A DNA stretch of 64,000 bases from Spinacia oleracea (GCF_020520425.1 NC_079491.1:26155449-26219448); one strand, 5' to 3'; positions 1-12,539 are shown, numbered from the stretch's first letter. The notes: generated from the sequence alone by a model not told the origin. Made by a program: numbers and translations.

Positions 1-853
1 TCAGAAAACTAACCACTTTGACTTTGCTATTTCTCCTTTTTATTTAACGAATCTCAATTATGGGACAGGATACGTTCTGTTCGATTTATGGATCGATTGC
101 GACAGAACGCGTGAACAATTTCGCAGCGTGAGGCTTAGGCTAAGGGTTGGAGTCAATACTCCGAATATGAATTGTGTGTTGTGTCCTTTTCACGTCGAAT
201 TTGGGGCTGTATTTATAGGGAAGAGTTTGTGGAAAGATAGAATTGCAGAACTCTAATCCACGAAGAATTAGGAAAAAACACGTACCCAGGTATTTTCAGC
301 GCCCAGTGCTGGGCGTCAAAGATTTCGGCGCCCAGCTCTGGGCGTTGAAAATAGGATCCAGGCAATTTCAGCGCCCAAGGCTGGGCGTTGAAACTGCTGT
401 TTGGGTCGTTTCTTTGTCAGATTCGGATTCCTAGAATCCGGAGTGTTTGAGATTTAATCGAGTCTTTCATTAGGTATCAATTTCTTGACGGAATGCGTCT
501 GGGCCCGTTACGAACTCTAGGCTCGTTAGGATTTTAATTAATACGTAACTCTTATTTCCGAATCATATTAGGAATAGGATTCTCGCAGTTTTCTATCTCA
601 TTTAGGATTTATGTTGGAGTGCAACACCTAATTCTGACAGGTTTCTATCTTTTATGACTTGCCACTTTTAGAAGCTACCCTTTACGGCAGTTACTATTTT
701 TAGCAGGTTTCTATAAATAGCAGGTTTCGGGTGAAATGAAGAGGGGAATTGAGATTCATTTATTTTATAGGAGATGCGTTGTCAAGTGGAGATTTACGCT
801 TTCATCATCGGACCTTTCCCTATCGGGAATGGGGACAAAAGTAGGTGTCTACA
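1..853 (-). repeat. 3' LTR of the Tat-like element (partial)
   Basis: This stretch matches 9226-10078 without gaps and ends TGTCTACA, the terminal dinucleotide of the LTR. About 650 bp of it should lie beyond the left window edge, judging from the full 1.5 kb right copy. A minus-strand TATA box (CTATAAATA) is at 210-218, and three GC dyads lie upstream of it at 299-387. Confidence 0.85.
299..387. promoter_or_regulatory. GC-dyad cluster in LTR U3 (three dyads)
   Basis: Three imperfect palindromes of the form GCGCCCAG-nn-CTGGGCG lie at 299-315, 327-344 and 371-387. The first two are 28 bp apart. They sit about 80-170 bp upstream of the minus-strand TATA box at 210-218. The same cluster is in the other LTR at 9524-9612, with a few substitutions in the third dyad. 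A promoter role is inferred from position only. Confidence 0.5.
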
Positions 854-870
854 GTTAGCCCCCACTTTGA
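854..870 (-). promoter_or_regulatory. Polypurine tract of the Tat-like element
   Basis: On the minus strand this reads TCAAAGTGGGGGCTAAC and directly abuts the LTR start TGTAGACA. Such a G-rich tract primes plus-strand DNA synthesis. Similar GGGGGCT motifs recur inside the element (near 2343, 2960, 4560, 4945, 5475). Confidence 0.7.
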
Positions 871-1374
871 CTGAGTCTCGGGATGAGACGATGGTCAAAG
901 TATTAGACGGAGTGCGTCACACAAGCCATGGTGTATGTGACCTGTTTTGCGAGGGTCTCACGAGCCCCCGAGTGATAACATTTGACTTAAGGGTCATCAC
1001 TTGAAATGTCGACATATCCCTCACGTGTCATTGGGATTTATCAACGGATAGTATAGAATACTCCCTCACTTTGTCATTGGAAGTATCTAAAGAGGCATAG
1101 AAACTCCCTCACTTTGTCATTGGGAGTAGCTACAGATGTTTTCGAAATCAAAGCTATAAAGTGTAATTGGGCCTGGCCAAGCCCAATCACGAGGTAAAAA
1201 TGTTTTTAATGATTCTCATTTTCAGGGCTAGCTAAACGAGAAAAACCCCTTGTTTTTATGGGACGTAAAACGAAGGAAAATCCAGCACATCGCTCTTTTT
1301 TGGAAAAAACGGAAAACCAATCCTTTTAATTTTTGGAAAAGGTAAAACCAGAAAAAGTTATCGCTGCAGCGACT

Positions 1375-1990
1375 AAGGACTTGCGCGGTTAGTGGCGCAG
1401 ACCCCGCCCGCTAAAGGTGGGCGAGCCTGTCCGCTGAGGGTGGACGCCCCGTTCGATAGAAGTGGACGAATCTGTTTTGATTTTTTGAAAATAAGGACCT
1501 ACTCGGCTTGTGACGTAGACCCCGCCGGCTAAAGATGGCGAACCTGTCCGCTAAGGGTGGACACCCCGTCCGATAGAATTGGACGAATCTATTTTGTAAT
1601 TTGTTTTGTGTTTTTTTTTAAAATAAGGACCTACGTGGTTTGCGCCGTAGACCCCGCCGGCTAAAGATGGCGAGCCTGTCCGCTAAGGTGGACGCCCCGT
1701 CCGAAAAAGTGGACGAATCTTGTTTTTGAAATTTGAAAATAAGGACCTACGCGGCTTGTGACGTAGACCCCGCCGGCTAAAGATGGCGAACCTGTTTCAT
1801 TTTGTTTTTTTGAAGATTCTATTTTTCGAAAACTGAGGATCTGCGCGGCTAGTGACGCAGACCTCGCCTGCTGAGGGTGGGCGAGCCCTGTCCGCTAAGG
1901 GTGGACATCCCTGAATTCGTTTTTTTCTTGATTTGGAACTCGCGTGGTTCGTGGCACGATCTTGCCTGATCGAGGTGGGCAAGTCTCTAT
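1375..1990 (-). repeat. Tandem repeat array in the 3' UTR of the Tat-like element
   Basis: About five diverged units start near 1375, 1493, 1625, 1741 and 1835, with spacing of about 94-132 bp. Each begins AAGGACCTACGCGGC-like and contains GTAGACCCCGCCGGCTAAAG, then GTGGACGCCCCGTCCGA-like text. The last unit decays into 1935-1990. Arrays between the coding region and the 3' LTR are a known habit of Tat/Ogre elements, and here the array lies just upstream of the 3' LTR on the minus strand. Confidence 0.8.
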
Positions 1991-2339
1991 TTTTGTTCAT
2001 TGTGATTTCTTTTGAGATTTCCTCTTTATCCATTCTTCGTAGGAGCGAATTCTTCCGAAGGATGCTCGGATTTAGTTGTAACCTGAACGTGGGTTGACAA
2101 CGTGCTTAGACGGACCATTGTCTTGTGGTCATCATCTTTCATGGTTTTGAGCTAGTCTTTATGGCTCAATCTTGCCACTACCTTGGTCCTTGATTAGGGG
2201 ACTATGTATAAGTGTCAATGGCGACCTTTGTCTTGAGGTCGTATACCGGTTTTATTTTTTGAGACATCCAAACACGGGACTTCGTACAGTGTAGTCTGGG
2301 AATATTGTTTTAACTTTGCATAATATATATTTTCTTTCG

Positions 2340-3140
2340 AGCCCCCAAGCATTCGTGCTTGACGGTCATTTCTTGTCAAAGAGGTTCCTTGGGGATACGC
2401 ATTCTGTAATGTCCTTGATTGTGTTTGGGATTGTGCTCGTAAGTGCGAGCGATCTTTGTAGTGGTGTGCTACTCTTAACAAAGCCGTGAGGTGCAACTTT
2501 CAGTAAAGAAATCGGCAATTCTCAAGTCGAATGAACATGGCAGGGCCCTATAGAAGTCAGAGCTGTTTTTTGGGTCTGGGATCATTTTCGGCGCCCATGC
2601 CTGGGCGTTAATGATTTCGGCGCCCAGCGCTGGGCGCTAAAAATAATTTCTGGCGAAGTTTCTTGTTCGTCCGTTTTCCTTTTTTTCCTTTTGAACGCGT
2701 TCGTAAATGTTCGATATTTAGAAAGATGATATGTATGTGCGAACGAGCGTTCATAGAATGGCCGTTGTGTGCGGTCCATCAATCAGTTTGCTTGAATCAT
2801 TTTTTTTTTGAGCAATGACTGATTTTGAATAGTTTGCTTAGAAGCTTGATATGGTTCAGGCCCATTTACGAGGTGGGCTCAAACATCGTACCCTTCCGAT
2901 TGTTCAAACATTTGCTTCGAGATTTTTTTTTTTTTGCTATGGCCGTTTTGTAGCTTGGAGCCCCCAAGTATGCATGTTGGGATGCTTCATTTCGGCGTAC
3001 GATTTTTGTAGGTTCTTTCGAGAAAGATGCCTTGGGGTTCCGCTCGTGTAGGTGCGAGCTATCCCTGTCGTGGTAGGTAATATTTTGCTACCTTTAATCC
3101 TTAATGTAGAAGTCGTGTGGCTTGCATTTTGAATTTGGGC
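2340..3140. repeat. Diverged internal duplication of the Tat-like element
   Basis: The stretch from 2340 (GAGCCCCCAAG, then CTTGGGGATACG, GTGCGAGC, GTGGTGTGCTAC, AAGCCGTGAGG) is echoed from 2958 (GAGCCCCCAAG, CTTGGGGTTCCG, GTGCGAGC, GTGGTAGG, TGCTACC, AGTCGTGTGG) in the same order. This indicates an old tandem duplication with a period of about 620 bp. Other partial echoes occur near 3880 and 5475. Confidence 0.55.
2590..2636. repeat. GC-dyad doublet, internal copy 1
   Basis: Dyads are at 2590-2607 and 2619-2636 (GGCGCCCAGCGCTGGGCG in the second), with starts 29 bp apart. They are followed by a short A-rich stretch, TTTCTGG and a T-rich run, the same arrangement as in the other copies. Confidence 0.7.
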
Positions 3141-3484
3141 AATAAGTAGTCTTTGCCTCTTTTACACGTGCTCTTGGTCGTGCCTGTATTAATGCAATAT
3201 GCCTTACTCTTTTTTTTTCAGACTTGTACCGTGGGACGGTTGAACTTATGGTGCGACGTAGGCTTGTGTGGCCTAACGGCGTGTCTTAGAACATTCCTCC
3301 AGGTGTTGGGATATTATTATTTTTTGCATTGGAGTACTTCATCACGCCTCATTCAGGTGCTTGAACAAGTGTAGCACCTTCTGCGTGGGTTTGCACGGCT
3401 TATTACTTCGTTCGATGCGAGGATTCATAGGTGTTTCTTTCTTATTTTTATATCTGGGCAAAACTTGACTAGCAGAAATATTCA

Positions 3485-3530
3485 GCGCCCAGGCTGGGGC
3501 GTTAAAGATATCGGCGCCCAGCTCTGGGCG
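3485..3530. repeat. GC-dyad doublet, internal copy 2
   Basis: Dyads are at 3485-3501 and 3513-3530, with starts 28 bp apart. The homology continues on both sides: upstream a CTGG-CAAA and AGCAG context, downstream TGAAAATGATTTCTGGG. Confidence 0.7.
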
Positions 3531-5559
3531 TTTGAAAATGATTTCTGGGTATATTTTGACAGTTCTTATCCTTGATTTTTTCTTTCGCTTTTTCTTTGGA
3601 ACGAGGTAGACTGTGTAACGGGTGCTTGTAGGGCGAGCGTTATGTGCAGTAATTTGATCGGATTTTTGGTGACTCGCGATTTTCAGTTACCCTTGTTAGT
3701 GGGGTGACTTTATATATTCTAAGTAGCGCTTAGAATTCGGGAGGGGTTGTAGCCATTCTAAGGTTTGTTTTTCACAATTAATGCTTAGGATCGTGCCCCT
3801 ATGATGTATGTATAGCATTAGCGTCGAGAATTTGCGATAAAATCGTCATTTCGAGCATTTTTAGAGTGTTTTTCTCAAGCCTCCAGCTGTAGCTACGGGA
3901 TTGGCTTGGTGCTATAATGCTTGGCATACGTTTTTATGCATTCATGGTGACACGGATCATGAATAGTTTGAACCAGACTCGTTTAGTACGAGGTACGTTC
4001 GGGTAGTAATTTGCTACTTCTCTTGTAAATGTCGTATTGTGCGACATTGCCATGGTCAAGGTAGCCACATGTTGAAGTGTGCCTTGATCAAAAGCTAGGT
4101 GCCTTTCTTTACCCAAAATTCTATTTAGAAATCTTTTGATTCACTTGCAACATCGAGATAAACGCATACTTAGCTTAAACCAACGACACTTTATTATGTT
4201 TGAAAAAGTCATTGAAAATTATTTGAGAATTATTTAAAATCCGAATCCTACTGTGTACAATCCGAGGTGTCCTAAGTAAGTTGACTTATAGAAGGGTTCG
4301 TACAGGATTACATGAGTGAATCAAAATACTGTTACGATTCTTGGAATGTTGTCTAAGGACTTGCTGGAAGCCAAGGTGCAGGCGTCAAGATATATTTGTT
4401 CCCGTTTGGCACATGTTTTGGGCTTTTAGGGCCATCTTTTCCAGAATTGCGGGAATATAAACCGTTTTCAAATCGACTTAGATTTACTTGGTGTATGTCT
4501 GCACAAAAGGTCAAGGTATACTTAGTTCTTTCCCTAGCTCTTTCATTTCAATTTTTTAGCCCCCAGTTGCTATTATGTCTTCCCATTAATGATGCTTTCA
4601 GATTTCGATTTTAGATGCCCGTGTCATATGTCTGAGTAGGGTGAGCCTTGGTTAAGTGCCGAGTCCTATTGACAATGTCTGATTTTTTTTTCAAAGGGGA
4701 TTCGCAAACATTTGAATTACCATGAACGGGTGCCCTGAATTCGAAGGAACGATGGGGTGATGTCGTAGAACAATCCTCTTTATTGCGAGCTTACTGCCTT
4801 TACTACTTGTTGGCGATTATGACTGTGTCTAGGGGTGAAAGAAGGCCTTTAAGAGAACGACTATGAAAGAAGGTCTTTAAGTGAGTTAGTTCGTTTTAGG
4901 GAGGGTCAAGTCGAGTTTTTTAGAGGTCATGGACGCTTGAGCTAGCCCCCATTCAATTGAGGCAAAGCGGTCTTTTGAGTCTTGGCTAAGTGCCTAGGAG
5001 TGTGAGTGCTCCTTCTAGCAAGGGTACGTGCCCTTATTATTTTTCGATGTGTGCTCAGTAATTTTGGCATCTTGATGACTTGGATTCTTCCTTTGACTTA
5101 AATTTTTCTTTCGACTTGGATTGCAAGTAATTAAATTTCAATAAGGGACTTCTGTTTTTTATTCATGTTTTTTCTATAGGTTTTAATATTTTTGCAAATT
5201 GGTTGGACCGAATCATGGATTGTCTACGTATCCGCCTTAAATAGATTTAATTTGGAATCAGGTCTTGCGTAGTTCTTAGCCTAGAAAATGGTTTCTTAGA
5301 ATGCCGATTTTAAACAAATACGTTCTGAGGTGGGAACATATTATTTGAAACGGTAGAATAAGTGAAGTTTATTATTATTTTAATCTGCTGCCTTGCCGTA
5401 AGCCAAAATTTTGTTTTATATTTTTTTTGAGTATTTTTTTTTTGGTGGTACGTATATCTGAATATGTGTTGTACCCCCCAAGTGTTCGTTATTTTTCCGT
5501 GTATGTGCGGATAAAATGACGAGCACTTCTGGACAAATTTTAGCAAGCAGAGAGATTCA

Positions 5560-5605
5560 GCGCCCAGGCTGGGGCGCTAAAGATTTTGGCGCCCAGCTGT
5601 GGGCG
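5560..5605. repeat. GC-dyad doublet, internal copy 3
   Basis: Dyads are at 5560-5576 and 5588-5605, with starts 28 bp apart. The flanks match copy 2 closely (AGCAAGCAG before, CTGAAAATGATTTCTGGG after). It lies about 2.1 kb from both copy 2 and copy 4. Confidence 0.7.
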
Positions 5606-5789
5606 CTGAAAATGATTTCTGGGCGGATCTTTTTGGTGCGCTAAATGCTCTTTTTTCCTTTTAGACGAACTTTAAAGGTGCTTTGCAAAGTTTGCTTTTT
5701 ATTATTTTTGTACTTTTCATTGGTCTTCTTTTTTATCCGTGACTCAAGACAGCTTGAAAGACGGGTTGAATGAGATAGGATAATTTGTA

Positions 5790-6101
5790 TAGGTATTGGT
5801 CAAGCGCGAGGATTACATCAACCAAGGCCAATGAATAGCATGGGGACAGCTCAAGGGTATAGGATGTACCAGTTATATGGTCATTATGCTAATGGTGGCG
5901 TAAGAACAGGTTTGGGCTTTGGAAATAATGGGTATGACGCACGTGTCAATGGCCGTGCGTGGTTTGCGGTTGATAACAAGTTCAAAAACAAGAGTTGAGG
6001 TAATGGTTTCTTGGGTTATGGCAATGAGAACATGGATGAGTTAAATGAGCTGAACAGGGATCCCAGAGCGGAGGCGTCTAAGAGTATAAGGATTGGAAAG
6101 G
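5790..6101 (+). pseudogene. Captured fragment of an ECT/YTHDF-type m6A-reader gene
   Basis: On the plus strand, one frame from about 5800 to 6100 reads as the low-complexity region just upstream of the YTH domain in plant EVOLUTIONARILY CONSERVED C-TERMINAL REGION proteins. It contains PMNSMGTAQGYRMY, then NGYDARVNGRAWFAVDNKF, then GNGFLGYGNENMDELNELNR. Plant ECT proteins carry closely similar NGYD-R-NGR-W-AVDNKYK and NENxDGLNELNRGPRA blocks, from family knowledge. One in-frame TGA interrupts it at 5996-5998. No YTH domain follows, and nothing similar precedes it. It lies antisense to the Tat-like element that contains it, so it is a captured or transduced gene piece rather than a gene. Confidence 0.7.
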
Positions 6102-7711
6102 GTAGACATCGTAGAATTTTATGATTTGGATTGGTTGACTCAATTCTTTTCCTTCGTTTACTTGGGTAGATTTCGCACTTTGGGAGGTACGGTAAATATT
6201 TCATGGCTCTTTTCGCTCTCCCTTTTCTCTTTCTCTTTTTTCTTTTTGCTTGGGATTTCTCCCCAACATAAATCCTTCAATCAATTTTTCGTTTGGGCTA
6301 AAAGGTAGATGGTTGTGGTCTTTGAGTCACGAGGCGAGACTGAGTGAGCCTCGTTTGGTAGGCCTATAGTGGACCTTTAACTTTAGTAGGCCTAGGGTGG
6401 ACCTTTAGCTTTAGTGGGCCTTGGATGGACCTTTAAATTGTCTTACTTTGCAAGCGTATTTAGTCGTTTCTTAAAATGTGCAAATAGCGTAGATTCAAAA
6501 TGTTGTTTTTACCTTATTGAAATTTAACGAAAGAATTACATCGAAAATAATTTTTTACAGTTCTCGGGATTTAATTGGAAGTTGTGATTTAGACTCGAAC
6601 TTTCATTAATCTTTCTGATTATAACCCGTGTATGAATACAAGGAGGTGGCCTAGACTCAAAATAATGACGTGGCGTAAGCCTATAATACTTGACCAAGCG
6701 ACTCTCAGACTTAGGCTAATTGGACTCAGACTTTCGTTGGTTGACACTTTAGATTTTAACCCTTGGGTGTTTATTTGTCATGCGCCATTTTGCTTAAAGT
6801 TGGCAAGGTAGTTAATTGGGGAGATCAAATTTTTATTTTTGTAAGACTAGAATCATTAGTGCGGCTTCACTCTTAGTGTGTATTGCTTTACCCCGATGGT
6901 AGCCTTATGGTATGCCGATTTGGGTATTTTCATGGTTGGTCATGTTGCATTCATGGAAAATCTTTTAGTCCGTAATTAGTAGTATTTCAAGGAGCGAGTG
7001 ACTTGAGAGGACTATGATAGTCGTGACCCAATGTGATTATAAGCCTTGAGGCCATTAATTTTTCTTTGCCAATGGTGTTAATACCTTAGGTTCACTTTGG
7101 GGGTTGTGCGACTATGTGGGAATGATTTTCAGAATGTGACTGTTTCCATTTTGCAAATACTACAATATTTTCTTTAATTAGTGAGAGAGAGTATTGAGGC
7201 CGTAGACTCTTAGCAAGGGATGACAATTACATATTGGTGCTTATTGATTTAAATGTTAGGAAGGGAGACTCAATATGGTTTAACCTTTTGACTTGCAGAA
7301 CGACACCAAGCATTAGGACCGATTCTATGGATAAGACAACTAAGACTTAGGATTTGGATTGTACTTTGGCATAGCCTAGTCTAGACTCGGATTTATTTAT
7401 TTTTTATTTGAACATTATTTTTCTTTGAAGACTCTATTTGAACATCATTTTTTGAATACTTTGCCCATGTGACATTCAAGGTCATTTAATTAGCATGTTC
7501 GATTTTTTGGTGCCGAGCATTGTCGTCGTAGGAGGCCTAACAACGACACAAAGAGTTATTTTATTTTTTTACAAGTCGTTTTTAAAATCGAGTGCTTTTT
7601 CATACGCCCTCGTAGCAATTTTTTCGATTTTTTTTTTTTGCTACGTACATTCTTTTCATTCGCGGGCACCGAGGCTGCTGTGCCTGACCAAAAGGCCAGG
7701 CAGCAACTTCA

Positions 7712-7757
7712 GCGCCCAGCAGTGGGCGTGAGAAATTTTGGCGCCCAGCCAGGGGCG
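7712..7757. repeat. GC-dyad doublet, internal copy 4
   Basis: Dyads are at 7712-7728 and 7740-7757, with starts 28 bp apart. The flanks are CCAGGCAGCAACTTCA before and GTTGAAAATGCGTCCCTGG after, a more diverged copy of the same module. Confidence 0.7.
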
Positions 7758-8560
7758 TTGAAAATGCGTCCCTGGCTGGTTCTCGTTTTCTGTTTGCGTA
7801 TACTTTTTTTTTTGCGACTTCGATTTTGCGTGCTTGCCTAATAACGTCCTTTACGCATTGTGCAGCGTTTGTGGGATTCGTTACAGGCCATCCCGAGCGT
7901 CACTTATTTTTGTGGCGATCGTTCGGGTTTGTGGAACACGTATTTTGGTATAACTCTTTGGCCAATTGGTTTATGAATGTTTGGGTGATTTTTAAGGTCG
8001 TTGGTTTTCTAGCATTATTTGTCTAGCATTATTCGTACGCACAATCATAACATAGTCACACAGTTCGCTACACATAACTACATTACAAACACGGATTTGA
8101 AAATTAAATATATCACGTAGTTTATGATAGGCTTCTATGGGTAGTTATTTGCGCCTGGCTTGGTACCGCTTCTATCATAGATCCAACACATGCCCTGGTC
8201 GAGGTAGTGTCTTCAACAGACGAATTTCGCTCAAGAGGCCGACCCGCAAGTGCAAGCCAAGGGGGCATGCAGGCGAGAGGGACCTAATGAGCGAGCGATT
8301 GGGTTCGGGATAGGTGTACTACCTGCACAAGTACCGAGTGGGCAACATGCGCGGCGTATGCACCTCCCTATTGGCGAAAAAAGGTATCCTTAGTCCCAAC
8401 TCCCGAGGGAGTCGAGATTCGTTATGCTGTTCTGCCCGTTCACATTAATATGCTGATTTTCAGGTCGTCCCAACTTGATGGGGAAATAAACGCGGGGTAG
8501 GATCGTTTCACCCTTCGGCTATTTTGATTACCTACAAGCACGAGTATTTCCTTCACTATC

Positions 8561-8576
8561 CTCAGTGGAGTCGCCA
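8561..8576 (-). promoter_or_regulatory. Primer binding site of the Tat-like element
   Basis: The minus strand reads TGGCGACTCCACTGAG just inside the right LTR. This resembles the tRNA-Arg-type primer sites (TGGCGACTCT-CTGGGG) known in Tat/Ogre elements. Its location fixes the element as minus strand and the right LTR as the 5' LTR. Confidence 0.65.
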
Positions 8577-8577
8577 C

Positions 8578-10078
8578 TGTGAGGGGGTCGAAAAAGCACG
8601 AGGCTAATGCGTGACCTCGTCCCTCGTGGGTGTGACGATTCTTTTTTATTCAATCAAGTGTAATTGGATTTCCTGTGAGTATACACCCAATTGACTAGTA
8701 ATATAGGAGTCGTCATTCAGTTTTTAACAACAATGAGAAAAACTGACAAAACCCGGTTATCGTGACATAAAGGGAGTGCAATTATGTTTGACCACGACGG
8801 CCGTAGGTTCCCTTGTGATCCCTGGTGTGGGGATCTCTCAACATACACCCGCAAGGTAGAGATTGAGGGTTCGGGGGACTGTAACTACCGAGAGGAGTAC
8901 TTCGCTCGTCGATAACTCCAGAGGCAGGATATCCTTACTAGCTCAGCATAAATAATTGAAGGGACATGCGTTAACTATTAAACTAATCTGAGTTGGTTTT
9001 AGCAATATGCAACATATAATACTAGATCGATCGCGATTATCTGATTTAGATTGCATTAAGGGACCTAGCATGATAATCCAATTTCCCAAAAACATTATAT
9101 TTGTTAGGCGTGATAGAACAATCAGATGTAGTTAGTTTAACAGTTCATAAAAAGGGCGAGGAAAGCAATTAAATCATCGAAAAGGGACACATTACGACGC
9201 ACCCTTGAGAGGTGCGTCACGGTTCTCAGAAAACTAACCACTTTGACTTTGCTATTTCTCCTTTTTATTTAACGAATCTCAATTATGGGACAGGATACGT
9301 TCTGTTCGATTTATGGATCGATTGCGACAGAACGCGTGAACAATTTCGCAGCGTGAGGCTTAGGCTAAGGGTTGGAGTCAATACTCCGAATATGAATTGT
9401 GTGTTGTGTCCTTTTCACGTCGAATTTGGGGCTGTATTTATAGGGAAGAGTTTGTGGAAAGATAGAATTGCAGAACTCTAATCCACGAAGAATTAGGAAA
9501 AAACACATACCCAGGTATTTTCAGCGCCCAGTGCTGGGCGTCAAAGATTTCGGCGCCCAGCTCTGGGCGTTGAAAATAGGATCCAGGCAATTTCAGCGCC
9601 CAGGGTTGGGCGTTGAAATTGCTGTTTGGGCCGTTTCTTTGTCATATTCGGATTCCTAGAATCCGGAGTGTTTGAGATTTAATCGAGTCTTTCATTGCGT
9701 ATCAATTTCTTGACGGAATGCGCCTGGGCCCGTTACGAACTCTAGGCTCGTTAGGATTTTAATTAATACGTAACTCTTATTTTCGAATGATATTAGGAAT
9801 AGGATTCTCGCAGTTTTCTATCTCATTTAGGATTTATGTTGGAGTGCAACACCTAATTCTGACAGGTTTCTATCTTTTATGACTTGCCACTTTTAGAAGC
9901 TACCCTTTACGGCAGTTACTATTTTTAGCAGGTTTCTATAAATAGCAGGTTTCGGGTGAAATGAAGAGGGGAATTGAGATTCATTTATTTTATAGGAGAT
10001 GCGTTGTCAAGTGGAGATTTACGCTTTCATCATCGGACCTTTCCCTTTTGGGAATGGGGACAAAAATAGGTGTCTACA
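8578..10078 (-). repeat. 5' LTR of the Tat-like element (complete)
   Basis: About 1.5 kb from the PBS side (TGTGAGGGGG) to TGTCTACA. The TATA box is on the minus strand at 9435-9443, with three GC dyads at 9524-9540, 9552-9569 and 9596-9612. The right flank starts CCTTC. The matching left target duplication is outside the window. Confidence 0.8.
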
Positions 10079-11207
<1,129 letters not shown>

Positions 11208-11213
11208 GCTCCC

Positions 11214-11267
11214 GTAAGAACACTTCTTACGGTGAGAACACTCCTTACGGTAAGAACACTCCTTACA
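11214..11267. repeat. Left terminal repeat of element A: three 18 bp palindromic units
   Basis: Three tandem 18-mers, GTAAGAACACTTCTTACG, GTGAGAACACTCCTTACG and GTAAGAACACTCCTTACA. Within each unit GTAAGA pairs with TCTTAC, so the end can fold into a series of small hairpins. Confidence 0.85.
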
Positions 11268-11399
11268 CCGTAGGATGAAATCTAATCCGACCGCCCAAAA
11301 TCAACCTAATATTAATGGCATTTTCGTAGTTTAAGATAATCATTTACCCACTTACCCCTTTCCTCTCCTCTCTTTCACGACATTTTTTTCTCTCTCTAA

Positions 11400-11459
11400 G
11401 AACTCATCACAACTACCTCTCTCTCTCTTCTCTCTTCTCTCTTCTCTCTTCTCTCTTCA
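11400..11459. repeat. CT-rich simple repeat inside element A
   Basis: A TCTCTCT and TTCTCTC run reading CTCTTCTCTCTTCTCTCTTC, similar to pyrimidine-rich plant 5' leaders. No coding frame of note follows. Confidence 0.7.
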
Positions 11460-11716
11460 ATTCGACATGATTTTTACCCCAATTATCACAAATTTTGTGT
11501 GAATTAATCAACAACTCTTAATTTCGTTTCGATTCGTGCAATTTGATGACAACGTTAGCGAGTTTCTTTTCTAAATTTTCGAAATCGAAATCGATTTCTT
11601 AATCGATTGTTCAATCGATTTCTCAGTTAAAATCGAATTTTCAATCGATTGTGTAATCGATTCTTCGAAATCGATTTCAAACGGTTTCTCAATCGGTGTT
11701 CTTCCTAGATTTTTCG

Positions 11717-11791
11717 ATCCAGCAGCGGTGGCGGCAGCGGCGGTGGCGGCAGCGGCGGTGGCGGCAGCGGCGGTGGCGGCGGAGTCGGAAG
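11717..11791. repeat. GGC/GGT trinucleotide-type repeat inside element A
   Basis: A run of GGCGGTGGCGGCAGC modules, repeated about four times with an 18 bp period (GGCAGCGGCGGTGGC). It could encode Gly/Ser-rich text, but no longer open frame contains it. Confidence 0.75.
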
Positions 11792-12539
11792 CGAGGAGGC
11801 AGCGAAACCGAACCAGAAATCCGGCGAAACAGAACTAGAAATCCGGTGAAATCAAACTAGAAGTCGCCGGTGTGGTTGATACGAAAATAAATTCATTGAT
11901 TCTGAGTAAGATCTATTTCCAGTGATACAAAAATAAATTCAGTGACACGAAAATAAATTCGCCGGTGTGGTCGTCCTTTCTGTCGATCTCAAGGTTGGCG
12001 GCTTCGTCTTCTCGGTCGCTGACCTTACTGGTGACTCTGAGTAAGATCTATTTTCTCTCTTCTCTGTTCCCTCTCTTCATTTCATTTTCTAACCTTTTGC
12101 GATTTTCTGGTGATTCGTGGCGTTATTTGCTTGATGCATGTTCTTTGGTTTTTGATGGAGTAATTTCTTATTTGGACTATTATTTTCTCCGATTAGGCTG
12201 AGTTATTATGCAGATAATTTATTTTCTGCATTTTATCTTTGTTTTAAGGTTGATTGATAATTTAGTTTCTTCATTTATTTTTTCTAATTTTGAAGGTTGA
12301 TACGGAAAAAAATTCGACTTCTCGATATACGAGCATCGAGTTTTGAATTGAAATCGATTTCTCAATGCACAAAATTAAAATCGATTTCTCATTTCAAAAC
12401 TCCAACAAAATCGAACCGAAGTTTGGAAGATATCGCCGATTGTGGTGGTGGTGGCTGAACTGGTCTGCGGTGGTGGTGGTGACATTCTCAATTGATTGTT
12501 CAAAATGTACTCGAATCTTGAAAAATGTAAAAATTAGAA

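Larger units (their letters stand above)
1..10078 (-). mobile_element. Ty3/gypsy retrotransposon of Tat/Ogre type, non-coding, truncated by window edge
   Basis: Positions 1-853 repeat at 9226-10078 with the same length and roughly 14 substitutions by eye, so these are two LTR copies. The left copy is followed by a polypurine tract on the minus strand. The right copy is preceded by a minus-strand primer binding site, so the element reads right to left. The minus-strand LTR begins TGTAGACACC. The interior (854-8577, 7.7 kb) has no reading frame above about 93 codons and no recognisable gag, protease, RT or integrase. It carries 3' UTR tandem repeats, dispersed GC dyads and one gene fragment. 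The PBS type and the 3' UTR tandem repeats fit the Tat/Ogre lineage, from established knowledge. The loss of all coding domains suggests a non-autonomous family or strong decay. The 1.6% LTR divergence argues for fairly recent movement. Confidence 0.8.

Noticed and set aside
6093..6308. Plus-strand frame following the ECT fragment as a continuation of an ECT gene
   Set aside because: It is in a different context with no YTH domain motifs and is Phe/Ser-rich spacer-like text.
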